64,000 nucleotides of DNA from Gemmatimonadota bacterium (GTDB taxonomy: Bacteria; Gemmatimonadota; Gemmatimonadetes; Longimicrobiales; Gaopeijiaceae): contig JAJEBW010000048.1 of the NCBI GenBank assembly GCA_022822325.1, forward strand, positions 1-64,000. The letters run 5' to 3'. Shown here piece after piece: positions 31,930-41,400 of the stretch; the first letter of the stretch is position 1, and each line of letters begins with the position of its first letter. Position numbers and translations under genes: made by a program. The notes beneath the pieces are model-generated. The model saw nothing but the letters and a program-made list of their open reading frames with translations. It had not been told where the DNA came from and made no database searches.

Positions 31930-32748
31930 CTACTTCCCCCGCCCCCGCAGCCACCCCACCACGAGCAGCAGCGCCGCCGCGAAGGCGATCAGGAAGGTGG
32001 CCACGGCCAGGATCGCGGGACTGATCTCTTCGCGAATGCCCGCCCACATCTGGCGCGGGATCGTGTTCTGTTCCACCCCTCCCAGGAAGAGCACGACGAC
32101 CACCTCGTCGAAGGAGGTGGCGAAGGCGAAGAGGGCCCCCGAGATCACCCCCGGCGCGATCAGCGGAAACTGCACCCGCGCGAAGGTCCGGAGCGGTCCC
32201 GCGCCCAGAGAGGCGGCGGCCCGGTTCAGCGTGCGGTTGTAGCCGCTCAGCGTCGCCGTCACCGTCACCACCACGAAGGGCGTCCCCAGCGCGGCGTGCG
32301 CCAGAATCAGCCCCAGGTGCGTCTGCCCCAGCCCGATTCGCGAATAGAAGAAGAACATGCCCGCGGCGGCGATGATCACCGGGGTGACCAGTGGCGAGAC
32401 CAGGAATCCCATCGCCAGGCGGCGGCCCGGCATCTGCGGACTGGAGAGCCCGAGCGCGGCCAGGGTGCCCAGAAGGGTGGCGATGGCGGTTGCGGCCACT
32501 CCGATCGCCAGACTGTTCGCCAGTGCCCCGCGCCATGCCTCGCTCCCGGCGATCTCGCGGTACCAGCGCAGCGACCAGGCCTCCGGATCGAGCCGCAGCA
32601 TCCCCTCGGTGAAGGTGAAGTAGGGTTCGGCGTTGAAGCTGAGCGGCACGATCACCAGGATCGGCGCCATCAGAAAGACCAGGACGCCCCATGAGAAGGC
32701 TCCGCGGGCAAGGCCGAGCGCCCGTTCCCCCCCGGTTCGCGCCTGCAT
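31930..32748 (-). CDS. potC: ABC transporter permease, PotC-like (spermidine/putrescine type)
   Basis: Inner-membrane permease of 272 residues with six hydrophobic segments. The cytoplasmic EAA loop AAASLGAGPLRTFARVQFPL contacts the ATPase. The first TM (FSWGVLVFLMAPILVIVPLS) and the end LLVVGWLRGRGK fit PotC/YdcV-type permeases. It is the last gene of the minus-strand potA-potD-potB-potC operon and starts 5 bp after potB. The substrate is inferred from family resemblance only. Confidence 0.88.
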   Translation of the reverse strand: MQARTGGERALGLARGAFSWGVLVFLMAPILVIVPLSFNAEPYFTFTEGMLRLDPEAWSLRWYREIAGSEAWRGALANSLAIGVAATAIATLLGTLAALGLSSPQMPGRRLAMGFLVSPLVTPVIIAAAGMFFFYSRIGLGQTHLGLILAHAALGTPFVVVTVTATLSGYNRTLNRAAASLGAGPLRTFARVQFPLIAPGVISGALFAFATSFDEVVVVLFLGGVEQNTIPRQMWAGIREEISPAILAVATFLIAFAAALLLVVGWLRGRGK

Positions 32749-32753
32749 GGCCG

Positions 32754-33968
32754 CTACGCCAGACTCGCCCGTTCTGCCCCCGCCACCCGGTCGTAGAGGA
32801 GGTAGAGACCGAGAACGCAGGCCAGGATGATCGCGCTGAGGGCGGCCGCCAGCCCCCAGTTGAGGGAGGTCTGCATATGGTAGGCGACCATGTTGGAGAT
32901 GAGCTGTCCGCTGCTCCCCCCGACGAGCGCCGGGGTGATGTAGTATCCGATCGCGAGAATGAAGACGAGAAGACAGCCTGCGCCGACCCCTGGCAGCGTT
33001 TGCGGCCAATAGACGCGCGCGAAGGCCTGCGGCGCGGAGGCGCCGAGCGATGTGGCCGCATTCATGTGCGAGCGGGGTATGGCGCGCATCACCGAGTAGA
33101 GGGGCAGCACCATGAAGGGAAGAAGAACGTGCGTCATGGCGATGAAGGTGCCGGTCATGTTGTAGACCAGCGCAAGCCGTCCGTCGTCGGGGACCAGGCC
33201 GATCCCGACCAGGAGATCGTTGACGACGCCCTGTCCCTGCAACAGCACGATCCACGAGGTGGTGCGCACCAGGAGCGAGGTCCAGAAGGGAACCAGAACC
33301 AGCGCCAGAAGGGCGCCCGCGCGGCGGGACGGGGCGTGGGCGATATGGTGCGCGAGCGGGTAACCCAGGAGAAGGCAGAGGAATGTGACCCCGAGGCTGA
33401 CCCAGAGGGTGCGCGCGAAGAGGCGCAGGTGGATGCGCCGGTCGGCCTCCTGGCGGACCACCGATCCGTCGGGGAGCCGCCGAAGATCGAGGGCGGCCAG
33501 GTAGTGGCGGGCGGTGAAGCGCTCGCCGGCTGTGCGAAGCGCGTGCCAGCTTTCCACCTCGGCCCACGCCGGATCGATGGCGGTCAGGGTTGCGCGCCAG
33601 GATCCGGCGGGGCCATCGGGAAGCCGCCGCCCCGTAACCGCGACCACACTGCGAAGACCGCTCCGCACTCGGTTGACGCGCCCCGCCACCCGTCCCAGAG
33701 TGCGTTCGTCGCGGGCCCGCGCCAGCTCGCGGGCGGCCGCCGCGAAGGCCTCCTCGCCGGGGAGGGAGAGGCCGTCCCAATCCTCCAGCGCGGCCAGGGT
33801 GGCGGGGAGCGCGTCGGCCACCACCGGGTCGTGGACGCTCCGGACGAGCATGGTGGCCAGCGGCGCGGCGAAGGTTGCCGCGACGAAGGCGAGGAGGGGC
33901 AGCGTCAGTCCGGCGGCGCGCAGCCGGGGACGCCAATCGCCCGTGGCCAGCTTCGGAGCCTTGCTCAC
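32754..33968 (-). CDS. potB: ABC transporter permease, PotB-like
   Basis: Permease partner of potC, 404 residues. TM1 near residues 18-42 (AAGLTLPLLAFVAATFAAPL) is followed by an unusually long soluble region of about 130 residues, predicted outside the membrane. The standard five-segment core follows, with the EAA loop AATSLGASAPQAFARVYWPQ. Start GTG 33968 overlaps the end of potD by 4 bases. The long loop is also seen in some PotB proteins and could contact the binding protein. Confidence 0.87.
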   Translation of the reverse strand: MSKAPKLATGDWRPRLRAAGLTLPLLAFVAATFAAPLATMLVRSVHDPVVADALPATLAALEDWDGLSLPGEEAFAAAARELARARDERTLGRVAGRVNRVRSGLRSVVAVTGRRLPDGPAGSWRATLTAIDPAWAEVESWHALRTAGERFTARHYLAALDLRRLPDGSVVRQEADRRIHLRLFARTLWVSLGVTFLCLLLGYPLAHHIAHAPSRRAGALLALVLVPFWTSLLVRTTSWIVLLQGQGVVNDLLVGIGLVPDDGRLALVYNMTGTFIAMTHVLLPFMVLPLYSVMRAIPRSHMNAATSLGASAPQAFARVYWPQTLPGVGAGCLLVFILAIGYYITPALVGGSSGQLISNMVAYHMQTSLNWGLAAALSAIILACVLGLYLLYDRVAGAERASLA

Positions 33969-35146
33969 CGGGCCAGCCAGGCGCTGAAGCGTTCGTTCAT
34001 CTCGTCGGTGTGGTCCACCCACCACGCCCAGTCGCTGTGCAGCGCCCGCCCGAGGTTCGCCGGGGCCGTCGGCATGTGCGGCATCATCTCGATTCCGGTC
34101 GCGGCGTGGCGCCCCACCAGCGGCAGACCCGAGGCGCGCGTGGGGCTGTAGGAGATGTAGCGGCTGATCGCGGCCTGCGATTCGGGGCGGGAGACGAAGG
34201 CCACGAAGCTCCGCGCGGCCTCCAGTCTGGGTGTGCCGGCCACAATCACGACCTGGCCGAAGCTCAGGATCTGGCCGTCCCAGACGATCTCGAAGGGCTG
34301 CTCCTCCAGGACCTGGGCGTTGAAGATGCGGCCGTTGTAGGCCGTGGTCATCGCGACCTCGCCGTCGGCGAGAAGCTGCGGCGGCTGGGCTCCGGCCTCC
34401 CACCAGACGATCTCGTCGCGGATCGTCTCCAGCTTGCCGAAGGCGCGCGCGATCCCCTCGGGCGTGTCCAGGACAATGTAGATCTCCTCGGGGTGGACGC
34501 CGTCGGCCATGAGGGCGAGCTCCAGGTTGCCGAATGCCTTGCGGCGCATGCCGCGGCGGCCGGGGAAGGCCTCCAGGTCGAAGAAGTCGTGGATTGTGGC
34601 CGGTGCGGGGCCCGGGATGCGGTCGCGGTTGAAGGCGATGACGGTGGAGTAGAACTCGCTGCCGACGCCGCACTCGGTGAGGGTGCCGGGCAAAAAGTCA
34701 TCCCCGGCGGAAGAGCCGTCGGCGCCGGGGGGCAGGAGCGATGGATCGATCGGTTCGAGCAGCCCCTCGTCGCAGGCGCGCACGGCGTCGGCCATCTCCA
34801 TGGGAACGATGTCCCAGTGGACCTGCCCGACATCGACCTGGGCGCGCACCTCTGCCAGTCCCCCATTGTAGAGCGCGTCGCGGATGCGGATTCCCGACTC
34901 GGCGGTGAAGGGGTCGTGGTAGGCGAGCTTGCAGGCGCGCGTGTAGGCGCCTCCCCACGCGGCGATGGTGAGGGAGTCGTCCACTCCGCCGACGCATCCG
35001 GCGGTCAGGACGAACGCCGCCGGCAGTCCGAGGACGGTCGCGCAACGGAAACGCCCTTGGCGAGATCCCCCAAAGGGAGGCCGAATGTTGCCGGGAGCGC
35101 CTCCCGGAGCCGCCGCTGCCGCCGCAAGGCGATGGCCGCGCTTCAT
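33965..35146 (-). CDS. potD: Extracellular solute-binding lipoprotein, PotD-like
   Basis: Substrate-binding subunit of the importer, 393 residues. A long charged N-terminus leads to a signal segment ending in the lipobox LTAGC (about residue 50). The mature part starts SLTIAAWGGAYTRACKLAYH, typical of the PotD/PotF family, and contains FFDLEAFPGRRGMRRKAF and the EAARSFVAFVSRPESQAAI end. Coupled to potA (4-base overlap). A polyamine or polar organic substrate is likely, though the ligand pocket cannot be judged here. Confidence 0.88.
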   Translation of the reverse strand: MKRGHRLAAAAAAPGGAPGNIRPPFGGSRQGRFRCATVLGLPAAFVLTAGCVGGVDDSLTIAAWGGAYTRACKLAYHDPFTAESGIRIRDALYNGGLAEVRAQVDVGQVHWDIVPMEMADAVRACDEGLLEPIDPSLLPPGADGSSAGDDFLPGTLTECGVGSEFYSTVIAFNRDRIPGPAPATIHDFFDLEAFPGRRGMRRKAFGNLELALMADGVHPEEIYIVLDTPEGIARAFGKLETIRDEIVWWEAGAQPPQLLADGEVAMTTAYNGRIFNAQVLEEQPFEIVWDGQILSFGQVVIVAGTPRLEAARSFVAFVSRPESQAAISRYISYSPTRASGLPLVGRHAATGIEMMPHMPTAPANLGRALHSDWAWWVDHTDEMNERFSAWLAR

Positions 35147-36273
35147 TCCCCCTCCCCCTCCCGAGGCCCCCCATGGTCGAGAACCCGGCAATCGGTCGGC
35201 GTCCACCCCACGCGAATCCGGTCCCCCTCCAGCACCCGGCCCTGGCCCAGCACATTCGGGATCTTGGCGATGAAGCCCTCCCGGCCGCAGGTCTCCATGC
35301 GGAGGCGCAGGTGGTCGCCCACAAAGGTGATCTGTTCGAGATGCGCCTCGAAGTCGTTGGTGTAGCGCCCCGCCTCGGGCTGGATCTCGACGCGCTCCGG
35401 ACGAATCGAGAGGGTCACGCGATCGCCCTCGGAACATTCGACGACGCGCAGCCCGGTGACGGTCTCGTCCCCCACCCGCACCTCGCAGAGTTCGTCCCGA
35501 ATCTTCGCCACCCGCCCGTGCAGCCGGTTGTTCTCGCCGATGAAACGGGCCACGAAGGAGCGTTCGGGCTCCTCGTAGAGCGCCTCCGGGGGGGCGGCCT
35601 GTTCGAGCATTCCGTCCCGCAGCACGGCGATTCGGTCCGACATGACCATCGCTTCCTGCTGGTCGTGGGTGACGTAGACGATGGTGACGCCCAGGGTGCG
35701 GTGGATGCGGCGAATCTCGTATTGCATCTCCTCGCGCAGATGGCGGTCCAGGGCGCCGAGCGGTTCGTCCATCAGGACCAGTTCGGGTTCGAAGACGAGG
35801 GCGCGGGCAATCGCGACGCGCTGGCGCTGTCCCCCGGAGAGCTGTCCCGGCCTGCGCCCGCCGAATCCTTCCAGCCGCACCAGCGCCAGGGCCCGGTCGA
35901 CGAGTTCGCTCTGGCGGGCGGGGTCGATGCCGCGCACCTCGAGGGGGAAGGAGAGGTTCTTCGCGACGGTCATGTGGGGGAAGAGGGCGTAGTCCTGGAA
36001 GACCATGCCGATGCCGCGCCGGCGGGGGGGGAGGGCGTGCACCGAGCGGCCGTCGATGCGGATGGCGCCGGAGGTGAGGGTCTCGAAGCCGGCGAGCATC
36101 ATGAGGATGGTGGTCTTGCCGGAGCCGGAGGGGCCGAGAAGGCTGAGGAATTCGCCGCGGCGGACGGCGAGATTCAGGTCGCGCACCGCGAGGACGCGGC
36201 CGTCGTAGCTCTTGGAAACGCCGCCGAATTCGACGTGGGGCGGGTGGCGGGAGGGTGCGGGGTTTGGCATCAT
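35143..36273 (-). CDS. potA: ABC transporter ATP-binding protein, PotA-like
   Basis: Energy-coupling ATPase of the importer. It has Walker A GPSGSGKTT, Q-loop FQDYALFPHMT, signature LSGGQRQRVAIARAL, Walker B LVLMDEPLGALD and switch VTHDQQEAMVMSDRIA. A C-terminal TOBE-type domain (ENNRLHGRVAKIRDE onward) is present. ATG 36273 gives 376 residues; in-frame ATG 36291 and GTG 36318 are longer alternatives. It heads the minus-strand operon and diverges from the P450 gene, with only 68 bp between the annotated starts. Confidence 0.92.
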   Translation of the reverse strand: MMPNPAPSRHPPHVEFGGVSKSYDGRVLAVRDLNLAVRRGEFLSLLGPSGSGKTTILMMLAGFETLTSGAIRIDGRSVHALPPRRRGIGMVFQDYALFPHMTVAKNLSFPLEVRGIDPARQSELVDRALALVRLEGFGGRRPGQLSGGQRQRVAIARALVFEPELVLMDEPLGALDRHLREEMQYEIRRIHRTLGVTIVYVTHDQQEAMVMSDRIAVLRDGMLEQAAPPEALYEEPERSFVARFIGENNRLHGRVAKIRDELCEVRVGDETVTGLRVVECSEGDRVTLSIRPERVEIQPEAGRYTNDFEAHLEQITFVGDHLRLRMETCGREGFIAKIPNVLGQGRVLEGDRIRVGWTPTDCRVLDHGGPREGEGE

Positions 36274-36341
36274 TGAAAGGTAACGCACCATGGCCTGCCG
36301 GATTGCCGGGCCGCGCACCGACGACCGTCAGGAACGGACGG

Positions 36342-38387
36342 ATGACTGCTGCCGCACAGAGCGGGAGAACCGCGCAGAGCAGGAGAATCGAGCATCTGAG
36401 CCTGCCCGAAGAGCTCGTCCTGATGCTCCTGAACGAGGAAAACGGGTATTTCCACCAGGTGCCCGGGTGGAAGCTGAACTGTGCGATCGTCGGCGCGGTG
36501 CTCGCGGAGCTCTCTCTTCTGGAGCGCATCGATACGGATCTGGAGTCGCTCTTCGTCGTGGACGACAGGGAGACGGGCGACCCCGCCCTGGATCCGGTCC
36601 TGCGGGAGATCGCGGCGGAAGCGAAAACGAGGAATGCCCGCTACTGGATCGAACGGCTCGCCCTTCGCGCGGAATCGATCATCGATCTGACCCTGGACCG
36701 GCTGGTGCGGGAGAAGGTTCTCGAACACCACGAAGGCGAGTTCTGGACGCTGGCCCGCACCGCCTGGCAGCCCGACCCCTTTGCCAGGCCCCGGGAAGTT
36801 TCCGTTGGCCACTTCATACGGACGCGGATCAGCAACCTGATTCTGACGGACATGATTCCCGATCCGAGGGGTGTCCTGATCGTCTGCCTCGTCAACGCCT
36901 GCGATGTCTTTCGCTTCATGTTCAAGCTCGACGACGAGGCGGAGGAGCGCATCGAATTCATCTCCCGGATGGCCCTCATCGGCCGGTCCATTGCCGAAGC
37001 GATCGCCCACAACGCCTCCGGACCATTGCTCCGGCGCTCGCACCTGACGAAGCGAATCCCCACGATCAGGCTTCCGGAGTTGCTGCGCAGCCCCCATCTG
37101 CGAAATGGCAACCTGCCGGCGCTCCTTGCCGAACTGGCCACCAGGCATGGTCCCGTCTACAAGTTGCGCGTGCCCTGCGCCGAGCCCATGACCTTCCTCG
37201 CCGGACCGCAGATCAACCACTGGGCGAACCGGCACGGACGGATGTACCTCAGGGCCAGGGACTACTTTGCCGACTTCGAGCAGGCCTATGGCGCCTCCGG
37301 CGTGCTTCCGTCCCTGGACGGCGCCGATCATTTCCGGCTTCGCAAGGCCATGGCGCCGGCGTATTCGCGCAGAAGGCTGCAAAGCCAGGTGGATCAGCTC
37401 TACCGCCATGCCCGCCGATACATGGCCGCCTGGAAGGTGGGCGAATCCTACTCCGCGCGGCGGATGTGCCGACGGATGATCAATGCTCAGCTCTCGCCCA
37501 TGTCGGTGAGCGTCGATTCGCAGGACATCTTCGACGACCTGATGAAATACAAGGAGCGCGCGCTCAACGTCCATGTCCTGCGCGTGTTGCCGGAGCTTGC
37601 GCTGAGAACTCCGGGGATGAAGCGCAGGGCAGCGGCGATCGACACCCTTCTGAGCCGTGTTCAGAGCGTCCATACGCCGGCGCAAAGGGCGGGTTGCCCG
37701 CGCAACCTCGCCGACGACGTGCTTGGCCTCAACGCCAGCGATCCGCAGTTGGTGCCGGAATCCAACATGCGCTTCGCACTGTCCGCGGCCCTGATCGCCA
37801 GCGTCTATCTTGGCGACGCCTTCAGCTTCGCGATCTACGCCATGGCGTCGCGACCGGAGCACCATGCCAGGATTCGGGCCGAAGCCGACGCGTTGTTCGG
37901 CAAGGGCGATCCCGATGGCGACGCCTTCACCAGGGAGGCGGTGGACGTCACGCAACGCTTCGTGACGGAGTGCCTGCGCATGTATCCGATCGTCCCCGTG
38001 TCGGTGCGAAATGTGATGAACACCTGTGTCGTGGAGGGTTGCGAACTGCCCGTGGGGGGACGGGTCCACATCGCCCAGACGGCGTCTCACTACCTGGAGG
38101 AGGTCTTTCCGGATCCCTTCGCCTTCGATATCGACCGTTACCTGGCGCCGCGTCATGAGCATCGCGGTCCCGGGTACGCCCCGTATGGGGTAGGCACGCA
38201 CAGGTGCCTTGGCTTTCGCTGGATGGAGCTCCAACTGATGATCAACCTGCTGATGGTCGCGCACCACTTCACCCTTGAGGTGGATCCGGCCGACTTCAGG
38301 CTGCGGTTCGATCCGCTTCCGTCGATGAAGCCGAGCAGGAAGCTGAAGTTCCGCGTCGCCGAACGGATTCGCGAGCCGAAGGTCTGA
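36342..38387 (+). CDS. GPP34 (GOLPH3/Vps74-like) domain fused to cytochrome P450
   Basis: A 681-residue fusion. Residues about 16-225 resemble the GPP34 family of phosphoinositide-binding proteins: LSLPEELVLMLLNEENGYFH, LNCAIVGAVLAELSLLERID and the helical RLVREKVLEHHEGEFWTL. From about residue 238 (RIPTIRLPELLRSPH) the chain is a P450. ExxR is Glu543-x-x-Arg546 (TECLRMYP), and heme thiolate Cys622 is in PYGVGTHRCLGFRWME. The heme loop has Tyr where Phe is usual. The I-helix lacks the acid-Thr pair (LGDAFS, residues 490-495). No transmembrane anchor or signal is visible, so the GPP34 part may place the enzyme on a membrane. No redox partner lies nearby. ATG 36342 is chosen; an in-frame ATG exists at 36255. 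Confidence 0.85.
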   Translation: MTAAAQSGRTAQSRRIEHLSLPEELVLMLLNEENGYFHQVPGWKLNCAIVGAVLAELSLLERIDTDLESLFVVDDRETGDPALDPVLREIAAEAKTRNARYWIERLALRAESIIDLTLDRLVREKVLEHHEGEFWTLARTAWQPDPFARPREVSVGHFIRTRISNLILTDMIPDPRGVLIVCLVNACDVFRFMFKLDDEAEERIEFISRMALIGRSIAEAIAHNASGPLLRRSHLTKRIPTIRLPELLRSPHLRNGNLPALLAELATRHGPVYKLRVPCAEPMTFLAGPQINHWANRHGRMYLRARDYFADFEQAYGASGVLPSLDGADHFRLRKAMAPAYSRRRLQSQVDQLYRHARRYMAAWKVGESYSARRMCRRMINAQLSPMSVSVDSQDIFDDLMKYKERALNVHVLRVLPELALRTPGMKRRAAAIDTLLSRVQSVHTPAQRAGCPRNLADDVLGLNASDPQLVPESNMRFALSAALIASVYLGDAFSFAIYAMASRPEHHARIRAEADALFGKGDPDGDAFTREAVDVTQRFVTECLRMYPIVPVSVRNVMNTCVVEGCELPVGGRVHIAQTASHYLEEVFPDPFAFDIDRYLAPRHEHRGPGYAPYGVGTHRCLGFRWMELQLMINLLMVAHHFTLEVDPADFRLRFDPLPSMKPSRKLKFRVAERIREPKV

Positions 38388-38426
38388 CGACGGGAGTTGC
38401 CGGGACCGGGCTTCGCGGACGGCGAG

Positions 38427-41400
38427 TCAGGAGGGCGCGGGGGCGAGGGTCCGACCGGAGCGGGCGCCGGCGCGCCGGTTCTTCCAGCGCAGGTGAATCG
38501 AGGACAGCGCGGGCACCAGGAACATGAGGATGGCGGTGGTGAAGAGGATGCCGCAGCCGACCGACGCCGAGAAGGGGACGAAGAACTGCGCCTGAATCGC
38601 GTCTTCCAGAATCAGGGGCATGAAGCCGAGGAAGGTGGTCAGCGAGGTGAGCATGATCGGGCGGAAGCGGCCCTTGGCGCCCTCGATGATCGCCTCTCGC
38701 ACGGGGCGGCCCTCCTCGAGCTCCTGGTCGATGAAGTCGATCATCACCAGGGAGTCGTTCACCACCACGCCGGCGAGGCCGAAGATCCCGATGAAGGACT
38801 CCGAACTCAGGGCGACGCCCAGGACCCAGTGACCCAGAATCACCCCGATGAGCCCGAAGGGGACGACGGCCATGATGATGAACGGCTTGGTGTAGGAGCC
38901 CAGCGGGATCGCGAGCAGCGCGAAGATCAGGATCATGGCGATCCCGAACCCGGGCCCCAGCGCGTTCATGGATTCAAGCTGTTGCTGTTGCTCGCCTCCG
39001 AAGGTGTAGCTCAGCTCCGGGTCCCCGGCGACGAGCGGCGCGAGGATGTCGTCTTCCAGAACGGCATTGGCCTGCCCGCCGGAGATCACCGCCGGATCCA
39101 CATCCGCGCTTACCCGGACAACGCGCTGGCCGTCCTGGCGATGGATGGCGGTCGGCGACCTGCCGGAACTCAGCGAAGCCACGCGGCTCACCGGTACCTC
39201 GGCGCCGGTGCCCGTCCGGACCAGCGAGCTCTCGATGTCGGTGATCGAGTTGCGTTGTTCCGCGGGCAGCCGCACATACACGCGCACCTCTTCGCGGCCC
39301 CGCTGCACCCGCAGGGCTTCCACGCCGAAGAAGGCGGCCCGCGTCTGTCCGGCGAGGTCGTCGAGGGTGAGACCCAGCGTTCGCGCCGCAGGCAGCAGGC
39401 CGAGCTGGATTTCGGGGATGCCGGGGGTAACGTCGGAGCGTATGTCGTGGACGCCGCCCACCTCGCGGAGGCCGTTGACCACGGAGGTCGCGATCCCCGG
39501 GAGGCGCTCGGGATCCGGATGCGACAGCACGGCCTCGACGGGGTTGCCCAGGTCGTAGATCTGGCCGCTGATGGTGATCGCGCGCGCATGGGGCAGGACG
39601 CCGACTTCCTCGCGCCACGCCCGCACGACATCGCCCGTGGGAATCCGCCGGCGCTCCGCGTCCAGGAGCTTGAAAGCGATGGTGGCGACATTGGCCTCCG
39701 GGTTCAGGTTGGGATTGGGACTGAGTCCCCCTCCCTCGATCCGCGGCCGTTGACCGACGGTAATCGTGACCCCGGAAAGGAGAGGGGGCGCGTCGGCGGG
39801 CCGGTTTTCGGAGACGCGTTCGATGGCCCGGTGGCCGGCCGCCTCCAGCTCCCGCGCCACCTCCCAGGTCTGTGCGGCCGTCGTCCCGTCCGGCATCTCC
39901 AGCGTCGCGGTTGCGAAATCGCCTTCGACCTCGGTGGCAAAGGTGAACGGAACGATGCCGGCCGGCAGCATGGCAAAGCACAGGATCAGCAGCGCCACGG
40001 CTGACGAGAGCGTCACTCCGGGCCGGTCGGTTGCGAAGGTCACCCCGCGATGCAGCGGGCCTCGCACGAACCTCGCCAACAACGAATCGACGCGACCCTG
40101 AATCCGGGCAACCAGTCGCCCCGGGCGCGTCCGGGGCGCCCAATCGGGGCCGTGGAGATGGTGCGACAGGTGGTTGGGCAGCACCAGCAGCGATTCGACC
40201 AGCGAAATCACCAGCATTGCGATGACGATGGTCGGCAGCGCCCTCCAGGTCTGTCCGACCCCCCCGGGAATGAAGAGCAGAGGGGAAAAGGCGGCTATCG
40301 TGGTCAGCACCGCGAAGATCAGCGGCACCTTGATCCGGCGCGCGCCGCGGATCGCCGCGAGGACGCCCGGCGTGCCCTTCATTCGTTCCAGGTGGATGTG
40401 CTCCGACACGACGATCGCATCGTCCACGACGACCCCGATGGCGAGGACGAACGAGAAGAGGGAGACCGCGTGGATCGCCAGGTCGAAGGCCATCATGACG
40501 GCCAGGGCGCCGATCCCCGAAACCCCGAGACCGACGGCCACCCAGAAGGCCAGCCGGAGTTCGAGGAACAGTCCCAGAGCGATCAGCACGAGCAGGAGCC
40601 CGAGAAGGCCGTTTTTGACGAGGATGGCGGCGCGCTCCTCGAAGGCATCGGATTCGTCGTTCCAGATGGTGATGTTCACGCCGTCCGGCAGATGAGGATT
40701 GACTTCGTCGGCGACGTGCTCGCGAACGGCTCGCGCCACATTCATCACCTTCTCGCCCTCGGCCCTGGAGACCTCGACGAAGACGGCCGGCAAACCCTGG
40801 TGCCGGACGATCAGATCGGTGGCCTGGAATCCGTCGCGCACTTCGGCGACGTCGCCCAGACGGACGACCGTGCCGTCGCCGCGGCTCAGCAGCACGATCT
40901 CCTCGAAGTCCTGTTGATCGTAGCTCTGCCCCAGGGTGCGCACCCGGACCTGGGACTCTTCCGTGTCGATGCTGCCTGCGGACAGGTCGAGGGAGCTGCG
41001 GCGAACCGTGTGGGCGATATCGGTCAGGGTGAGCCCGAGCGCCCGCAGCCGCTGCCACGGCACCTCGATCGAGATCTCGTAGTTGCGCACGCCGCTGGTT
41101 TCGACCTGGGAGACGGAGGGCAGCGCGGCGAGCTCGTCCTCGACGCGGTATGCGAGCTCCTTCAATGCCCGCTCGCTCACGTCGCCGTACAGGATCAGGC
41201 GCATGACGCTCTGGGCGTTGGTCATCTCCCTGATCCGGGGCCGTTCGGCTTCGCCCGGGAAAGTCCGGATTCGGCCGACCGCCGCTTCGACGTCGGCCAG
41301 GGCGTCGTTCATGTCCGTGCCCGCACGCATCTCCACCCTCACCGACGCCATGCCCGGGGCCGCCACCGACCTGACGGCCTTCACCTTGCCCAGCCCTTCG

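Noticed and set aside
38397-40004. Open reading frame of 535 residues on the plus strand
   Set aside because: Antisense shadow of the RND transporter, whose motifs are clear on the minus strand.
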